Assembly: GCA_902604035.1 (NCBI GenBank)
Contig: CACKXG010000003.1
Span: 1-54,744 of the forward strand
From: an uncultured Pelagibacteraceae bacterium
Lineage (GTDB): Bacteria; Pseudomonadota; Alphaproteobacteria; Pelagibacterales; Pelagibacteraceae
Direction of reading: 5' to 3'
Length of the DNA: 54,744 nt
Shown: piece by piece, positions 26,805 through 35,967 of the stretch
Numbering within the stretch: the first letter of the stretch is position 1
How the letters are laid out: every line of letters begins with the position of its first letter
Translations under genes and position numbers: made by a program
Notes under the pieces: model-generated
Told to the model about the DNA's origin: nothing
Seen by the model: only the letters and a program-made list of their open reading frames with translations
Database searches by the model: none

Positions 26805-29495
26805 TTATCCAGTATTTTTCATTGCTGCAGAAATACCTGCAATCGATGTCATTAAAGCATCTTCAAGGAATTTTTTGTCAAAATTTTTATATTTTTTATT
26901 TGTTAATTTATTCATTACATTTGCCTGAAGTATATTTAACATTTCTGTATAATTATTTCTTATAAATAAGGCTTTTCTAAATTCTTTCCTCTCTTTTACC
27001 ACTTCTTTGGGGGTAATTTTATTGTGCAATTTGACCAATGCCTCAAATTGAAATCTTAATTTTTTACCAATTCTTTTTAGTGATGCATCGGCTAAATTAT
27101 TTTCATAAATAATTGATATTTCTGGATCCACCTTAGAAATTACCATATCTAAAATATCCATCGTTGATACAAAGTACGGCCAATTTCTTTCCATGTCAGT
27201 CATTGTTCTTTTAAACTTTTTAATTGATCCGTACCTTAATGCTTCAGTGGTGCCAAGCCAAGCAGGTAACATTAATCTAATTTGTGTCCAAGCAAATACC
27301 CAAGGGATAGCTCTTAAACTTTGGATGTTATCAACATTCTTTCTTTTGGTTGGTCTTGATCCAATTGCAAGTTTTCCTAGTGATTTATGAGGTGTAACTG
27401 TTTTGAAGTAACGAATAAAATCCTCACTTTGATTTAGATATTTTCTATATGAAGATGTAGAAATTTCTGACATTTTTTGAATCAAATCACGCCAATTTGA
27501 TTTTGATCTTGGTGGAGGGTTTAAAGAAGCATCCATTACAGAACCGATATAGCTACAAAGATTATATTCTGCTAAAGGTTTGTATCCATACTTTTGTTGA
27601 ATCACCTCACCTTGATCAGTAATTCTTATTTTGCCATTAACTGTTCCTGAAGGTTGTGATTTTAAAGTGGCCTGAATAGGTCCACCTCCTCTTCCTGGAG
27701 ATCCACCTCTACCATGGAAGAAAACAAGATCTATTCTATATTTTTTAGCTAAACTTCTAAGCTCCTCTTGAAGTTTATATTGATGCCAACTTGCAGATAA
27801 TTTTCCAGCATCCTTACTAGAGTCAGAATATCCAATCATTACTTCCTGCTTTGAATTAATCATTTTTCTATACCATGAAAGTTTGAATAAATTTGTCATT
27901 ACACCATTAGCATTTTTTAAATCATCCAAAGTTTCAAAAAGTGGCACAACTCTTAATAAATTTTTGTTTTGTGCCTGCATTTGTAAAAAATAAACAGATA
28001 AAATATCAGATGCGGTTGAGGTCATTGATATTACATATGCACCTAGGCACTCAATTGGTGTTTTTGCTATCTGTTTGAAAGTATTCCAAACTTCTTTATT
28101 TTCTTTATCTTTTATTTTTATTTTATCTACAAAGAATTTTTTTTCTTTAATAGATTTATTTAATAATTTTACTTTTTCTATTTCAGTTAAAGAAGAATAT
28201 TTTATATTTTTTTTCTTTTTAAAAATTTCGTTTAAAAGTTTTTCATGTCTATCAGCCTCTTGTCTTATATCTAATCTTGCTAAATTAATTCCAAAGCACC
28301 TGACTCTTCTCATTAAATCTAATAGGTCTGCATTTGCAATATACTCTCCTCGGTTTGCTTTTAATGATTTTCTTACTTCTCTTAATGGAAGAGTTATTTC
28401 ATTTTTATTTTGAATTAATTTTTTTTCATCTAAATCTGCATCGTTATTTAAATGATTTTCAATTAATTGATGGGTTAGTCTTACCTTATCCCTAATTGGT
28501 CTCAAATAAACTCTATAAGGTTCATAGCTATTTCCTGTTGCTCTTTTAATTTTTGTAGAGCATTCTTCCATTGATAAATCTTGTATCAATTTAGTAAGTT
28601 CTTTTTCATATAATTTTGCAGCTTGCCATCTGGAAAATAAAATTACCTTCTTTGTAACTTCAGCTGTTACATTAGGATTTCCATCTCTATCTCCACCCAT
28701 CCATGATCCAAATTGAATTGGATTAAAATCACGCGGTAAATCTTTATTTAAATTTTTTCTGAATATGTCGTTAAGTCTTTTATAAACTTTAGGAATGGTG
28801 TCCCATAGACTATCCTCTATAACAGCTAAACCCCACCTCGCTTCATCCAATGGAGATGGTTTAGTCCTTTTAAGTTCATCTGTTTTCCATATTATTGCAA
28901 TTTCCGAGTAGAGCTTTCTATCTAATTCTAAGATCTTAGACGGATATTTTTTATAAAGATGTCTTTGCTCCATAATTTCAATTAAATTGGCATATTTTTG
29001 AATTAAAGTTCTTCTTTTTACTTCAGTCGGATGAGCGGTAAGCACAATGCCTATATCAAGTTTTGTAGCTTGTTCATAAATTTTTTTATCCGAAATTTTT
29101 TTATTTTTAAATAAACTTTCTATTATATCTTCAATGAAAAGATTTTGATTTTTACTTTTAAAATATGGATTTTCAAATTCATTTAACTTTCTAGATGCAT
29201 CTAATGACTCAGCTAAATTCATTAAATTTAAAATATGTGAAAATGCTCTTGTTAATTTAAATGTATTTTTAGGAGAAAGTTTTTTTACTTCTTTTGAAAT
29301 TTTTGAAAAAATTTTACTTTTATTTTTATCTGATAAAGTATTTTTTGATAATAATCTAAATTTTTCTATAATTTCAAAAAAAGCTGAACCTTCCTGATCT
29401 TTAATTACTCTTCCAAGAAAAGTTCCTAATAATCTTATATCTTCTCTTAAAAGCTTTGTTGGTATTCGCTCATAGTAAAGATCTCTTTTCTTCAT
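26805..29495 (-). CDS. ppc: Phosphoenolpyruvate carboxylase
   Basis: 896 residues, full length. The catalytic His is in VLTAHPTEVKRRT (about residue 155). The other motifs are GYSDSSKDAG, FHGRGGSPGRGGGP, the allosteric-region QPSGTVNGKIRITDQGE, and the C-terminal AAMKNTG (usually QNTG). It carboxylates PEP to oxaloacetate, replenishing the TCA cycle. The start at 29495 overlaps the SMP-30 lactonase gene by 26 bases, so ppc appears to be read as part of the sugar-acid operon. Confidence 0.96.
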   Translation of the reverse strand: MKKRDLYYERIPTKLLREDIRLLGTFLGRVIKDQEGSAFFEIIEKFRLLSKNTLSDKNKSKIFSKISKEVKKLSPKNTFKLTRAFSHILNLMNLAESLDASRKLNEFENPYFKSKNQNLFIEDIIESLFKNKKISDKKIYEQATKLDIGIVLTAHPTEVKRRTLIQKYANLIEIMEQRHLYKKYPSKILELDRKLYSEIAIIWKTDELKRTKPSPLDEARWGLAVIEDSLWDTIPKVYKRLNDIFRKNLNKDLPRDFNPIQFGSWMGGDRDGNPNVTAEVTKKVILFSRWQAAKLYEKELTKLIQDLSMEECSTKIKRATGNSYEPYRVYLRPIRDKVRLTHQLIENHLNNDADLDEKKLIQNKNEITLPLREVRKSLKANRGEYIANADLLDLMRRVRCFGINLARLDIRQEADRHEKLLNEIFKKKKNIKYSSLTEIEKVKLLNKSIKEKKFFVDKIKIKDKENKEVWNTFKQIAKTPIECLGAYVISMTSTASDILSVYFLQMQAQNKNLLRVVPLFETLDDLKNANGVMTNLFKLSWYRKMINSKQEVMIGYSDSSKDAGKLSASWHQYKLQEELRSLAKKYRIDLVFFHGRGGSPGRGGGPIQATLKSQPSGTVNGKIRITDQGEVIQQKYGYKPLAEYNLCSYIGSVMDASLNPPPRSKSNWRDLIQKMSEISTSSYRKYLNQSEDFIRYFKTVTPHKSLGKLAIGSRPTKRKNVDNIQSLRAIPWVFAWTQIRLMLPAWLGTTEALRYGSIKKFKRTMTDMERNWPYFVSTMDILDMVISKVDPEISIIYENNLADASLKRIGKKLRFQFEALVKLHNKITPKEVVKERKEFRKALFIRNNYTEMLNILQANVMNKLTNKKYKNFDKKFLEDALMTSIAGISAAMKNTG

Positions 29496-30381
29496 TACTT
29501 ATAATAAATTTTTTTTGTAAAACTCCTCTTGCGTTTGTTTTTACACTAAAAAAGAAACCTGAATATCTAAATTTTCGCAGATCTGCTTTGCTCATCCCTT
29601 TTGTAGCTGTTGAAACATAAAGTTCTTTAGTATTTTTACCTCCAAATGCACAATTAGTTATATTTTTTGCAGGAAACTGAATTCTGTGAATTAATTTTGC
29701 TTTTTTATTAAAAACAGAAACACAAGCACCATGGAAATGAGCTACCCATAAATTTTTATTTTTATCTAAAGTCATTCCATCTGGTGAACCTTCTTCAGGT
29801 TTTAATTTTTTAAATATTTTTTTGCTAACTATTTTATTATTTTTATTTATTTTAATTTTATAGATAGTTTTTTTTGGACTATCGGTATGATAAAAATTAT
29901 ACTGATCAATAAACGCTGGTCCATTAGTAATTCTATAATTTCTATCAACTTTTATTAGTTTAAAATTTTTATCTAATTTATATAAAGAACCTTTTTCAAT
30001 TTTTCTTTCTAAGTTGTCCATGGTACCAAACCAAAGATTTCCAGCAGGATCTGTTTTACCATCATTAATTCTATTTAATTTCAAGTTTGGTTCTATCTTT
30101 ATTGATTTTAAAATTTTTTTTGATTTTAAATTTTGAATTCTTAATTCTCCCTGGAGACCTAAAATAAAAATATAATCTTTGATATGAGCGATAAAACCAA
30201 TTTCTTTATTTACTTTAAAGATTTTCTTTTTTTTATTTTTAATATTAAAAGAGCAAATTTTCTTTTTTTTAATATCTACAAAATAAATTGAATTATGTTC
30301 ACCAACCCATAATGTTCCTTCACCTAGAGTACATCTTAATTTCCAAAGAAGTTTCGGTTCTGATGTTTTTATTTTATTCAT
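29470..30381 (-). CDS. SMP-30/gluconolactonase-family lactonase
   Basis: 303 residues forming a six-bladed propeller. Metal-site residues are recognisable: the Glu in LGEGTLWV, the Asn-Asp region in RINDGKTDPAGNLWFGTMD and the Asp in GSPDGMTLDKNKNLWVAHF. No signal peptide, so it should open a sugar lactone inside the cell. It overlaps the dehydratase gene by 8 bases upstream and ppc by 26 bases downstream. It probably produces the aldonic acid that the neighbouring dehydratases use; the specific sugar is unknown. Confidence 0.9.
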   Translation of the reverse strand: MNKIKTSEPKLLWKLRCTLGEGTLWVGEHNSIYFVDIKKKKICSFNIKNKKKKIFKVNKEIGFIAHIKDYIFILGLQGELRIQNLKSKKILKSIKIEPNLKLNRINDGKTDPAGNLWFGTMDNLERKIEKGSLYKLDKNFKLIKVDRNYRITNGPAFIDQYNFYHTDSPKKTIYKIKINKNNKIVSKKIFKKLKPEEGSPDGMTLDKNKNLWVAHFHGACVSVFNKKAKLIHRIQFPAKNITNCAFGGKNTKELYVSTATKGMSKADLRKFRYSGFFFSVKTNARGVLQKKFIISNEEKRSLL

Positions 30382-31546
30382 TTACTTCAAACTCCTTTAT
30401 AAAGTCTTGATCAGGGTTAATACCAATGCCTATATTATCTGTTACTGATGCATAGCCGTTATTGTTTTTAACTTGGCCTAAAATTGAAAATTCTTCCTTT
30501 GGCAAATCTGTTATAAAAATATTTTTTTCTGTTGTATCAAACTCGAGCATTGATTTTGATGGAAATAATCCACCTGGCATATCTGGTTGTGCTGTCAACA
30601 AATGAAGGTTGACTGCAATACTAACTGCAGAGCCCCATACATGATTTATTACTGGTATAAAATTTGCTTGCGCTAATGCTGCAACTTTTAAATACTCCGT
30701 AATTCCGCCAAGTCCACAAACCTCTGGTTGAGCTATATCTATACATTTATTTGATAGTAATTTATTCCAGCCATATTTGGTAAATTCAGCTTCTCCTCCA
30801 GCAATGCTAGTAGAAATTTTTTGTTTTAATTCTCTGTAACCCTCATAATCTTCAGGAGCCACAGGTTCTTCAAACCAATAAATATCTAGCTCATCTAAAC
30901 CTTTTCCAACATAAAGAGCATCTTTAAAATTATAAGCGTGATTGGCATCAACCATTAATTTAAAATCTTTTCCAACAGTGTCTCTCACAGCTTGAACCAA
31001 CTTTAAATCTTCTTTTGGACCTAATCCAACTTTCATTTTCATTGCTTTAAAATTTTTTGATTTTATTTGCTTAGATTCTTCTTTGAACAAGGCGATCAAT
31101 TCATCAACTGATTTTTTTTGTAACATCATTCCATATCCATATACTGGAACTTCATTATTACATTTACCACCTACAAGCTGATAAAGAGGAGTTTTAGTTT
31201 TCTTTCCAAGAATATCCCATAAAGCAATATCCACTCCTGATAATGCTTGAATTGGCATGCCCTTTTGACCGCTATCTCTTAAAAGGTTGTATACTTTTTG
31301 CCAGATGTGTTCTTTGTTTAAAGGATCTTCACCAATTACTAAAGGCTGTATAACCTTTTCAACAATAAACTTGTTTGCTAAAGCTATATTTCCAGGACCA
31401 AAACATTCACCCCAACCTGTTATTCCCTCGTTTGTTTGAACTTCAACGAGATGAGCTGTACGATGTTTATAATACTGTTGTGAGTAACCAAGTTCTTTTT
31501 CTAACTCATATCTAAGTACATGACTTTTAATAGAAGTTATTTTCAC
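30374..31546 (-). CDS. Enolase-superfamily sugar-acid dehydratase (mandelate racemase subgroup)
   Basis: 390 residues: an N-terminal capping domain and a TIM barrel. Lys170 and Lys172 form the KxK base motif. Metal ligands are Asp200 (VDANHAY), Glu226 (WFEEP) and Glu252 (GGEAEF). His302 (INHVWG) is the second base. Its usual partner Asp (QPDV) is Glu275 here (QPEVCGLGG). The likely reaction is dehydration of an aldonate to a 2-keto-3-deoxy acid. It sits between the FAH-family hydrolase (6-base gap) and the lactonase. L-fuconate, L-rhamnonate and similar acids are candidates. Confidence 0.9.
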   Translation of the reverse strand: MKITSIKSHVLRYELEKELGYSQQYYKHRTAHLVEVQTNEGITGWGECFGPGNIALANKFIVEKVIQPLVIGEDPLNKEHIWQKVYNLLRDSGQKGMPIQALSGVDIALWDILGKKTKTPLYQLVGGKCNNEVPVYGYGMMLQKKSVDELIALFKEESKQIKSKNFKAMKMKVGLGPKEDLKLVQAVRDTVGKDFKLMVDANHAYNFKDALYVGKGLDELDIYWFEEPVAPEDYEGYRELKQKISTSIAGGEAEFTKYGWNKLLSNKCIDIAQPEVCGLGGITEYLKVAALAQANFIPVINHVWGSAVSIAVNLHLLTAQPDMPGGLFPSKSMLEFDTTEKNIFITDLPKEEFSILGQVKNNNGYASVTDNIGIGINPDQDFIKEFEVNE

Positions 31547-31552
31547 AATTAA

Positions 31553-32395
31553 TTATAAAGCAACTACCTTCGAGTTTTGCTCTCCTAGGTTTTCTATTGA
31601 TAATTTCATTGTATCACCTGCTTTTAAAAACTGTTGAGGCTTCATACCCATTCCAACGCCTGGAGGTGTTCCAGTTGTAATTATATCGCCAGCTTGAAGA
31701 GACATATATTTACTCAAATAAGAGACGATAACATCGACGTTAAATATCATTGTACTTGTATTACCTGTTTGCATTCTTTTTCCATTAACATCTAAACTCA
31801 TATTTAGATTGTTAACATCTGCAATTTCATCTTTGGTAACAAAGTAAGGGCCGATTGGTCCATAGGTGTCGTGAGATTTTCCTTTAACCCATTGACCCAT
31901 TTTTTCAATTTGCCATTCTCTTTCACTCACATCATTAACTAAACAATATCCTAATATATGATCTTGAGCTTGGCTTTCAGAGATATGTTTTGTTTCTTTT
32001 CCTATAATAATTCCAAGTTCAACTTCCCAGTCTAATTTTTTAGATCCAGAAACTATTTCAACGTCATCATTAGGTCCAACTATACAACTAGTAGCTTTCA
32101 TAAAAACTATAGGTTCAGAAGGAACATCAGCTCCAGTTTCAGCAGCATGATCAGAATAATTTAATCCAATTGCAACAAATTTTCCAGGCTTAGTAATACA
32201 AGATCCTATTCGATCACTTGCAGATAATTCTGGTAAAGATGATAAATCAGCACTTTGTAATTTAGAAATAGTTTCAAAATTTAAATGATCTGGATTTAAA
32301 TCTTTAACGTGAGAGCTAATATCTCTAATTTTACCATCCTTATCTAATACAGCTGGTTTTTCGCTTCCTTTATTTCCTACTCTTAATAATTTCAT
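31553..32395 (-). CDS. Fumarylacetoacetate-hydrolase-family acyl/diketo-acid hydrolase
   Basis: 280 residues. Conserved FAH-family motifs: GLNYSDHAAETGADVPSEP, the metal ligands in DWEVELGIIIGK, GYCLVNDVSERE, and the late GDIITTGTPPGVGMG. Relatives in L-fucose, L-rhamnose and pentose pathways hydrolyse 2,4-diketo-3-deoxy acids to pyruvate and a hydroxyacid (lactate or glycolate). The neighbouring SDR and dehydratase give exactly the two preceding steps, so this role is favoured over an aromatic-pathway role. 21 bases downstream of the SDR gene. Confidence 0.9.
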   Translation of the reverse strand: MKLLRVGNKGSEKPAVLDKDGKIRDISSHVKDLNPDHLNFETISKLQSADLSSLPELSASDRIGSCITKPGKFVAIGLNYSDHAAETGADVPSEPIVFMKATSCIVGPNDDVEIVSGSKKLDWEVELGIIIGKETKHISESQAQDHILGYCLVNDVSEREWQIEKMGQWVKGKSHDTYGPIGPYFVTKDEIADVNNLNMSLDVNGKRMQTGNTSTMIFNVDVIVSYLSKYMSLQAGDIITTGTPPGVGMGMKPQQFLKAGDTMKLSIENLGEQNSKVVAL

Positions 32396-32416
32396 ATTTA
32401 TCCTTTTGTTATTTAA

Positions 32417-33160
32417 TTATATTGAAATTCCACCATCAACATGAATTGTACTTCCTGTTGTAAATGTTGCATCATCACTAGCTAAATAAACAGCCACAGC
32501 CGCTATTTCTTCTGCTGTACCTAATCTTCCCATAGGTTGCCTTGCTATAAAATCTTTTTTTGCTTGAACAGGATCTGGGCTTTGATTTACCCTATCTTGC
32601 CAAGAAGGTGAATAAACTGTACCTGGCGCAATTGAATTACATCTAATATTTTGTTTGACGAAATCTGCTGCAATCGCTTTTGTTAAACCAATCACCGCAC
32701 CTTTAGTTGTTCCGTAAACAAATCTATTTGGAAAACCTTTAAAGCTAGATGCGCATGAAGATATATTAATAATACTTCCACCATTTTGTTTGATCATTAA
32801 AGGTAAAATAGCTTTGCACATAAAGTACATCGACTTTACGTTTACGTTAGAAGAAAAATCCCAATCTTTTTCATCACATTCCAATATTGTTCCATGATGA
32901 ACAAATCCAACAGCATTAAATAAAACATCAACTCTATCTAGAGTTTTAGTAAATTCTAAAATTGCATTGTTATCTGTTGAGTCTAGTTTTTGCACTTTAA
33001 TCTCAGGATATTCTTTGTTTAAATCAGCTAAAGTTTTATCATTTAAATCAGTTGCAGTTACATGAGCACCCTCTTTATGAAATGCTATTGCAGTTGCCTT
33101 TCCAATCCCTTGGCCTGCTGCTGTTACAAGAATTTTTTTACCTTCTAATCTTCCACTCAT
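32417..33160 (-). CDS. Short-chain dehydrogenase, probable 2-keto-3-deoxy sugar acid 4-dehydrogenase
   Basis: 247 residues, classical SDR. Nucleotide loop AAGQGIG (14-20), catalytic Ser in NISSCAS, Tyr149 and Lys153 in YGTTK, C-terminal TGSTIHVDGGISI. It resembles 2-keto-3-deoxy-L-fuconate dehydrogenases in overall pattern, and the adjacent FAH-family hydrolase would consume a 2,4-diketo product. Overlaps the preceding hydroxyacid dehydrogenase gene by 4 bases. The cofactor is probably NAD, judging from the Asp in ATDLND after beta-2. Confidence 0.9.
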   Translation of the reverse strand: MSGRLEGKKILVTAAGQGIGKATAIAFHKEGAHVTATDLNDKTLADLNKEYPEIKVQKLDSTDNNAILEFTKTLDRVDVLFNAVGFVHHGTILECDEKDWDFSSNVNVKSMYFMCKAILPLMIKQNGGSIINISSCASSFKGFPNRFVYGTTKGAVIGLTKAIAADFVKQNIRCNSIAPGTVYSPSWQDRVNQSPDPVQAKKDFIARQPMGRLGTAEEIAAVAVYLASDDATFTTGSTIHVDGGISI

Positions 33161-34026
33161 TTTTTATTTATCCTTTCGATTTCATTATAAAGTGAACTAT
33201 GATCAGTATTTCCGTGACCATTATCGACAAGGGTTTTATACATTTCTTTCACTAAATTTGAAATAGGTAAATGTGTATTATATGAATTTGCACACTCTAA
33301 AATGTTATTCATATCTTTTAAATGGGTAAAAGTTTTACCTTTTGGAGTAAAATCTTTATCTATCATTCTTTTTCCATGTGTTTGTAAAATTTTACTGTCT
33401 GCCCAACCTCCAGAAAGAGCTTTAATTAATTTTACTGGGTCAGCTCCAGCTTTTTCACATAAAGTTATTGCCTCCGCAACCGCTCCTATTGTAACTCCTA
33501 CCACAATTTGATTTGCTAACTTTGAAACTTGTCCGCTACCAATTGGTCCAACTAAAGTTGGATTTCCCATAGCTTTTAAAATATTTATAGAATTATCAAA
33601 GACACTTTGCTCTCCTCCAACCATTATAGCTAATGAAGCTTCCTCAGCTCCAATTGTTCCTCCTGAAACCGGTGCATCTAAATAATTTACATTTTTTGAT
33701 TTTAAACTGTTTCCATATTTTGTTGCTGTGGTTGGTTTAACTGAACTCATATCAATAACAGTTGATCCAGATTTTAAATTTTCTAATAAATCTGAATTAC
33801 TCATTATTGCATCAACAGCGCTATCATCTGTTAACATTGTAATAATAAAGTCATTATCCTTAACAACTTCACCTAATGTTTTTGATATTTCAGCGCCAAA
33901 CTCTTTCAAAGGTTCTGCTTTATTAATTGAACGATTGAATACTTTTAGTTTAAAATCTGATTTTAATAAATTTTTAGCCATTGGCAGGCCCATAAGACCT
34001 GTTCCAATAAAGCCTATTTTCATCAT
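33157..34026 (-). CDS. Beta-hydroxyacid dehydrogenase (HIBADH/tartronate semialdehyde reductase family)
   Basis: 289 residues. Rossmann motif GFIGTGLMGLPMAKNLL, the substrate-binding DAPVSGGTIGAEEASLAIMVGG, and the catalytic Lys in GSGQVSKLANQ. The family interconverts 3-hydroxyacids and semialdehydes (glycerate/tartronate semialdehyde, 3-hydroxyisobutyrate). Two ATGs in tandem begin the frame. It is coupled by a 4-base overlap to the TRAP large permease upstream and to the SDR downstream. A paralogue is encoded at 42309-43166. Confidence 0.9.
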   Translation of the reverse strand: MMKIGFIGTGLMGLPMAKNLLKSDFKLKVFNRSINKAEPLKEFGAEISKTLGEVVKDNDFIITMLTDDSAVDAIMSNSDLLENLKSGSTVIDMSSVKPTTATKYGNSLKSKNVNYLDAPVSGGTIGAEEASLAIMVGGEQSVFDNSINILKAMGNPTLVGPIGSGQVSKLANQIVVGVTIGAVAEAITLCEKAGADPVKLIKALSGGWADSKILQTHGKRMIDKDFTPKGKTFTHLKDMNNILECANSYNTHLPISNLVKEMYKTLVDNGHGNTDHSSLYNEIERINKK

Positions 34027-35339
34027 GGTTTCGGTTTAAACTCGTGGAAGTTTTGCGTCATTGCTTCTGGGAAGAACATAACACATGCTAATACTATTAA
34101 CTGAATAACTATAAATGGAGCAAAACCTCTAAATATATCTGTTAATGAAATATGTGGAGGAGCAACAGATTTTAAATAAAAAGCGGCGGGTCCAAAGGGT
34201 GGACTTAAAAATGAAACTTGCATATTTACACAAAATAATATTCCAAACCAAATTGGATCAAATCCAAGAGCTATAACTATTGGTAAAAATACAGGCATTG
34301 CTAACAATACAATTCCAACCCAATCCATAAATGCTCCCATAATCAAAAACATAATCTGCATCATGAAAATTAAATACATTGGTTTTAAGTCATAAGCCAA
34401 AATAGTCTCTGCTACATATTTTGGACCACCAGCAAGAGAATAAGCACCTGCTAAAACTGTAGCACCAAAAGTAATAGTTAAAATAGTTCCTGATGCTTTG
34501 AAAGTTCTTGTTAATGCATCTTTAAATAAAAACCACGTAAGTTCTTTTCTTGCAAAAATTATAATTAATGTAGCAACTACTCCCATACCAGCTGCTTCAG
34601 TAATTCCTGTCATTCCAGAATAAATTGAACCTAATACAATTATTACGATACCAATCGGTGGTAAAAGACCTGGAAGGTAAGACATTTTTTCTTTTAAAGT
34701 TAAAGCAGGCTCATCACTTAAAGGTGCTAAATGCGGCTGTAATCTTGTTCGAATTAAAATGTATGTAATAATTAAACCTGAAATCATTAAACCAGGAACA
34801 ATAGCTTCTTGGAATAACATCGTAATAGAAGTCTCTGTTGTTAATCCATAAATAATTAAAACAATTGAAGGTGGTATCATTGTTCCCAAAGATCCTGATG
34901 CACAAATAATACCGATCGACATATCCTGATCGTATTTTAATCTCAACATTTGAGGCAGTGCAATCAAGCCTAATAAAACTATTTCTCCACCAATAATTCC
35001 ACTCATCGCGGCCATAATTGTTGCCATGATGGCAGTAACGACTCCTACTCCGCCTCTAGTCTTTCTTAACCACGCATTTAAAGCGTCATAAAGATCTCTT
35101 GCGATATTCGAACGTTCGAGCAAGGAGGCCATAAATATAAATAATGGAACAGATAAAAAGGAATAAGTTACAACAAGAGAATAGTATCTTGAAAGTAATA
35201 TGCCTAATGCATGCTCACCTATGTATAAAAATACTAATACTGCACCCATAAAACCAGATGCAAAACCCATTGGAACACCTATAGATATAAGTAATAACAA
35301 TCCTACTATTAGTATTATCGAAAGTGATCCTATATCCAT
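34023..35339 (-). CDS. dctM: TRAP transporter large permease (DctM)
   Basis: 438 residues, about 12 membrane helices, typical TRAP large subunit. Motifs include IGVPMGFASGFMGAVLVF, SVPLFIFMASLLERSNIARDLYDAL, GGVGVVTAIMATIMAAMSG and GSLGTMIPPSIVLIIYG. It uses the sodium gradient to import the ligand delivered by the periplasmic DctP protein. Lies one base from the DctQ gene and overlaps the hydroxyacid dehydrogenase by 4 bases. Substrate is presumably a sugar acid processed by the downstream enzymes. Confidence 0.95.
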   Translation of the reverse strand: MDIGSLSIILIVGLLLLISIGVPMGFASGFMGAVLVFLYIGEHALGILLSRYYSLVVTYSFLSVPLFIFMASLLERSNIARDLYDALNAWLRKTRGGVGVVTAIMATIMAAMSGIIGGEIVLLGLIALPQMLRLKYDQDMSIGIICASGSLGTMIPPSIVLIIYGLTTETSITMLFQEAIVPGLMISGLIITYILIRTRLQPHLAPLSDEPALTLKEKMSYLPGLLPPIGIVIIVLGSIYSGMTGITEAAGMGVVATLIIIFARKELTWFLFKDALTRTFKASGTILTITFGATVLAGAYSLAGGPKYVAETILAYDLKPMYLIFMMQIMFLIMGAFMDWVGIVLLAMPVFLPIVIALGFDPIWFGILFCVNMQVSFLSPPFGPAAFYLKSVAPPHISLTDIFRGFAPFIVIQLIVLACVMFFPEAMTQNFHEFKPKP

Positions 35340-35340
35340 A

Positions 35341-35910
35341 TTATTTTAATTCTTTGGAAGGGTCGTATTGTTTTTCTTTAGGATTTCTCCAATCAATAAT
35401 TAAATTATTTACAGATTGAACAGCAATAAGAAAAACACATATAAGTGTTAGTGGTTTCATGGTAGCTGGAATTGGTGGATCCCAATAAGTTGCAAATCTC
35501 TCCCAATTTATAAATGATCTGTAGGCATCTTCCATACCCCCATAAATTACAGCTGCTGCGAAAAGAACGATAATTAAAGTGCTAATTAGATCAAAAATTC
35601 TCTGTGTCGGTCTACTAACCCAATCATATAATAATACTATTCTTATATGGCTTCTTAATCTTGTTGCGTATATTCCGCCAACTAAATAACAAACTCCCGC
35701 AAGCCATAAACATAGTTCATTTGCCCACAAAGTTGGTTTAAACAATACATATCTCATAAAAATTTCATACATCATCACAATTACAATTACAGGAATTAGA
35801 TATTTAATTGTGTGACTTAGAAATAAGGAAACTCTATCTATCCAATTTATTGGAAAATCATCTTTACTCGCAACTTTTTCATTTTGTTCTTGTAATTCTT
35901 TATCGATCAT
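35341..35910 (-). CDS. dctQ: TRAP transporter small permease (DctQ)
   Basis: 189 residues with four membrane helices. The family signature W(ANELCLWLAG) following FMRYVLFKPTLW is clear, as is the loop HIRIVLLYDWVS. It pairs with DctM in the inner membrane. A strong hairpin lies between it and the upstream binding-protein gene. Confidence 0.93.
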   Translation of the reverse strand: MIDKELQEQNEKVASKDDFPINWIDRVSLFLSHTIKYLIPVIVIVMMYEIFMRYVLFKPTLWANELCLWLAGVCYLVGGIYATRLRSHIRIVLLYDWVSRPTQRIFDLISTLIIVLFAAAVIYGGMEDAYRSFINWERFATYWDPPIPATMKPLTLICVFLIAVQSVNNLIIDWRNPKEKQYDPSKELK

Positions 35911-35932
35911 TGCGTAAAAATTTAAGTAATTC

Positions 35933-35954
35933 GAAGGGCCTTTTTAGGCCCTTC
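35933..35954 (-). terminator. Hairpin between TRAP binding-protein and small-permease genes
   Basis: GAAGGGCCT and AGGCCCTTC form a perfect 9-base stem with a 4-base loop, 13 bases after the dctP stop. It is very GC-rich for this DNA. The following minus-strand bases are only weakly T-rich, so partial termination or 3'-end protection is likely; it would raise dctP mRNA over dctQM. Confidence 0.78.
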
Positions 35955-35967
35955 AAAATTTTATTTA

